Assembly: GCA_003585735.1 (NCBI GenBank)
Contig: NQOH01000004.1
Span: forward strand, 13,970-20,348
Direction: 5' to 3'
Source: Gardnerella kenyensis
Lineage (GTDB): Bacteria > Actinomycetota > Actinomycetes > Actinomycetales > Bifidobacteriaceae
Length of the DNA: 6,379 bases
The notes beneath the pieces are model-generated. The model did no database searches. It was not told the DNA's origin and saw only the letters and a list, made by a program, of their open reading frames with translations. Both the position numbers and the translations under genes were made by a program. Below are positions 4,851-6,379 of this stretch, piece by piece; the first letter of the stretch is position 1, and each line of letters opens with the position of its first letter.

Positions 4851-5768
4851 GTGCATAAACTAAAATTTAGTATTTTAAAACGCATATGGGATGCCGCCTT
4901 TGGAAAATTCGTATGCACAACTCTCGCAATATGGCTTTTTGTGGCGATTGTTTCGTTCTTTTGGACGCCTTATTCGCTTTTGCAAACAAACGGATACGAA
5001 GTATGGCAAAAGCCGTCGTTTGCGCATCTGCTTGGCACTGATGGCACAGGCGCGGATATTCTTAGCTGGCTTATGGCTGGTTCTCGAGTTGAATTATTGC
5101 TTGTTATTTGCACAATAATGCTTGCTTCAAGCGTTGGAATGCTTCTTTTGGGTCTTATGATTTCTAAATCCAATGCAATTCGTGGCGTAAGTGTTATGGC
5201 TGTTGATGCGCTAATTTCTATTCCAACTGTGCTAATTGCGCTTATGCTTGCTGTTCCGCTTTCAGCAAGTGTTTTGGTAATAGTATTGGCTTGTGGCATA
5301 GGTTACGGCTTAAATTTGGCTCGTATTATTCGCCCAAGTGCATTGCTTGTTTTGCAATCTGATTACGTAAATTCTGCGATTTCTAATGGTGCTTCAAGGT
5401 GCTACGTGCTATTTCGTCATGTTTTGCCAAATATTATGCCTATAGCTGTAGTGCAACTTTCGCTTTCTGCAGGAACAGTGATTTTGGCAGAAAGCGGTTT
5501 AACTTATTTGGGTGTTGGAGTGCCTTCGGGGGTTCCTAGTTGGGGTCGTGTGCTTACTACTTCTGTAACGCTTATTCACGTAAATCCTTTGGCTGTTTTG
5601 TGGCCGGGATTAATCGTAACTGTAGTTGTTGTGGCTCTTAATTTGCTTGGGGATGTGTTTAGCACTGTGCTAAATCCTTCTGCAAAGTCGACTGTAAATC
5701 CTTCTGAAAAATCGCAAATAAAATCGCAATCAAGTAAGCAAATAAATAACGAAGTTGGCGCAAAATGA
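4851..5768 (+). CDS. DppC/OppC-type ABC transporter permease
   Basis: This second channel subunit pairs with the upstream DppB-type permease. It starts with GTG and has 305 residues. After a first membrane segment (about 20-38) comes the hallmark LLGTDGTGADILSWLMAGSRVELLL at 60-84. The binding-protein-dependent permease domain follows, with further hydrophobic segments from about 85 to 155, around 197-213 and 247-268. The EAA-type loop is ARIIRPSALLVLQSDYV (157-173) through NGASRCYVLFRHVLPNIMP (179-197). The family's closing motifs appear as SGLTYLGVGVPSGVPSWG (215-232) and PGLIVTVVVVALNLLGDVF (252-270). After NP at 275-276 there is a roughly 30-residue polar Ser/Lys tail with an eight-residue repeat, longer than the usual short end. 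The gene overlaps the ATPase gene by ATGA, so translational coupling is likely. Confidence 0.93.
   Translation: MHKLKFSILKRIWDAAFGKFVCTTLAIWLFVAIVSFFWTPYSLLQTNGYEVWQKPSFAHLLGTDGTGADILSWLMAGSRVELLLVICTIMLASSVGMLLLGLMISKSNAIRGVSVMAVDALISIPTVLIALMLAVPLSASVLVIVLACGIGYGLNLARIIRPSALLVLQSDYVNSAISNGASRCYVLFRHVLPNIMPIAVVQLSLSAGTVILAESGLTYLGVGVPSGVPSWGRVLTTSVTLIHVNPLAVLWPGLIVTVVVVALNLLGDVFSTVLNPSAKSTVNPSEKSQIKSQSSKQINNEVGAK
5671..5706 (+). repeat. 24-bp-period repeat encoding the permease C-terminal tail
   Basis: TAAATCCTTCTG occurs at 5671-5682 and 5695-5706, a 24-bp period equal to eight codons. The encoded tail reads NPSAKSTV, NPSEKSQI, then a looser KSQSSKQI. It lies after the last conserved permease motif and is presumably cytoplasmic. 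Confidence 0.6.
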
Positions 5769-6379
5769 GCTTAAATATTCAAAATCTTACGCTAAATCTT
5801 GGCGAAAAGCGCATTCTTAGCAACGTGTCGCTTCAAATTTCAGACGGCGAGCGCGTCGGCTTAGTTGGTTCTTCCGGTTCCGGAAAATCTATGCTTATTC
5901 GCGCTATTACAGGCTTGTTGCCATATAATGCAAAAGTTTTAGGATCTTGCACTCTTGGGGATTTTCAAAGTGTGGGAGCTAGCGATGAGGATCTTGCGCG
6001 CATTCGTGGAAAATACGTTGGCGTGGTATTTCAGCAAGCGAATCGCGCACTTAACCCAGTTTTAAGCGTTGAGGAGCAGATTTCGCTTCCTTTGCGTATG
6101 CATTATGGGCTTAATCGCAGCGATATTCATAATCGCGTTTGCGTAATGCTTGAAAAAGTTGGTTTGCCGGTTAATTTTGCTTCTAAGCGTACGTTTGAGC
6201 TTTCCGGCGGACAGCAGCAGAGAGTTGGTATTGCAACCGCTTTGATTACGTCTCCGCGTTTGATCTTGGCAGATGAGCCAACTACTGCTCTTGACAGTGT
6301 GACTCAAAAAGAGGTTGTGAATCTTCTTACTTCGCTTGTTGACGATATGGGCGCTTCGATGCTTTTTGTAACTCACGAT
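5765..6379 (+). CDS. DppD/OppD-type ABC transporter ATPase, 3' end beyond the window
   Basis: This nucleotide-binding subunit powers the importer from the cytoplasmic face. The frame is open from the ATG at 5765 to the last base, giving 205 residues without a stop. All ABC ATPase motifs up to the H-loop are visible: Walker A GSSGSGKS at 35-42, Q-loop Gln90 within VVFQQANRALNP, signature LSGGQQQR at 146-153, Walker B LILADEPTTALD at 166-177 with catalytic Glu171, and the H-loop His204 in FVTHD. The ALNPVLSV segment after the Q-loop is typical of the peptide/nickel branch. The ATG overlaps the permease stop (ATGA), and only a weak ribosome site precedes it, so translation is probably coupled. 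Importers of this class need two ATPase domains; the second would be a separate downstream gene or a C-terminal half of this one, outside view. Confidence 0.93.
   Translation, partial: MSLNIQNLTLNLGEKRILSNVSLQISDGERVGLVGSSGSGKSMLIRAITGLLPYNAKVLGSCTLGDFQSVGASDEDLARIRGKYVGVVFQQANRALNPVLSVEEQISLPLRMHYGLNRSDIHNRVCVMLEKVGLPVNFASKRTFELSGGQQQRVGIATALITSPRLILADEPTTALDSVTQKEVVNLLTSLVDDMGASMLFVTHD

Noticed and set aside
3861..5768. Assignment of nickel, dipeptide or oligopeptide specificity to the importer
   Set aside because: Permease and ATPase motifs are shared across the whole Dpp/Opp/Nik class, and no binding-site residues in the receptor could be tied to a substrate by eye, so no dpp, opp or nik symbol was given.

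Overview
The window looks like chromosomal DNA from a low-to-mid GC member of the Bifidobacteriaceae, with Gardnerella as the best guess. This rests on family resemblance: the PdxS protein has the actinobacterial/bifidobacterial form (start of the barrel ending in LAQMLKGGVIMDV, and MAKCRIGHFVEAQ around a catalytic lysine). The base composition, near 50% GC in a sampled stretch of pdxS and about 33-47% in sampled stretches of the transporter genes, is too AT-rich for most Bifidobacterium. The genus is an inference and was not tested against any database.

Left part (about 1-1744, minus strand): a two-gene operon, pdxS then pdxT, makes the two subunits of the deoxyxylulose-phosphate-independent pyridoxal 5'-phosphate (vitamin B6) synthase. 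Catalytic residues of both subunits are present. Only about 20 bp separate the genes, and a good intrinsic terminator follows pdxT at 69-107. A possible promoter carrying a 10-bp direct repeat sits just upstream of pdxS.

Middle (about 1696-2056): a 361-bp divergent intergenic region with no convincing gene. It holds a nested inverted repeat (1917-1961) and two 18-bp copies of an A/T-only repeat just upstream of the transporter operon.

Right part (2057-6379, plus strand): an ABC importer operon of the peptide/nickel (Dpp/Opp/Nik) class. It encodes a family 5 substrate-binding protein, a DppB-type permease, a DppC-type permease, and the start of a DppD-type ATPase that runs off the window end. 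The last two genes overlap by ATGA. A second ATPase domain or gene is expected beyond the window. The binding protein supplies substrate outside the cell, the permeases form the channel and the ATPase drives uptake. The substrate cannot be read from sequence.

Most of this is ordinary core metabolism and transport; I do not see a new defence, mobile or catalytic system. The unusual points are the binding protein's N-terminus (a cytoplasmic Ala/Ser/Lys tail with a 15-bp coding repeat and an uncleaved-looking membrane anchor in place of a lipobox) and an array of eight 8-bp units, rich in stop codons, between the binding-protein gene and its permeases.
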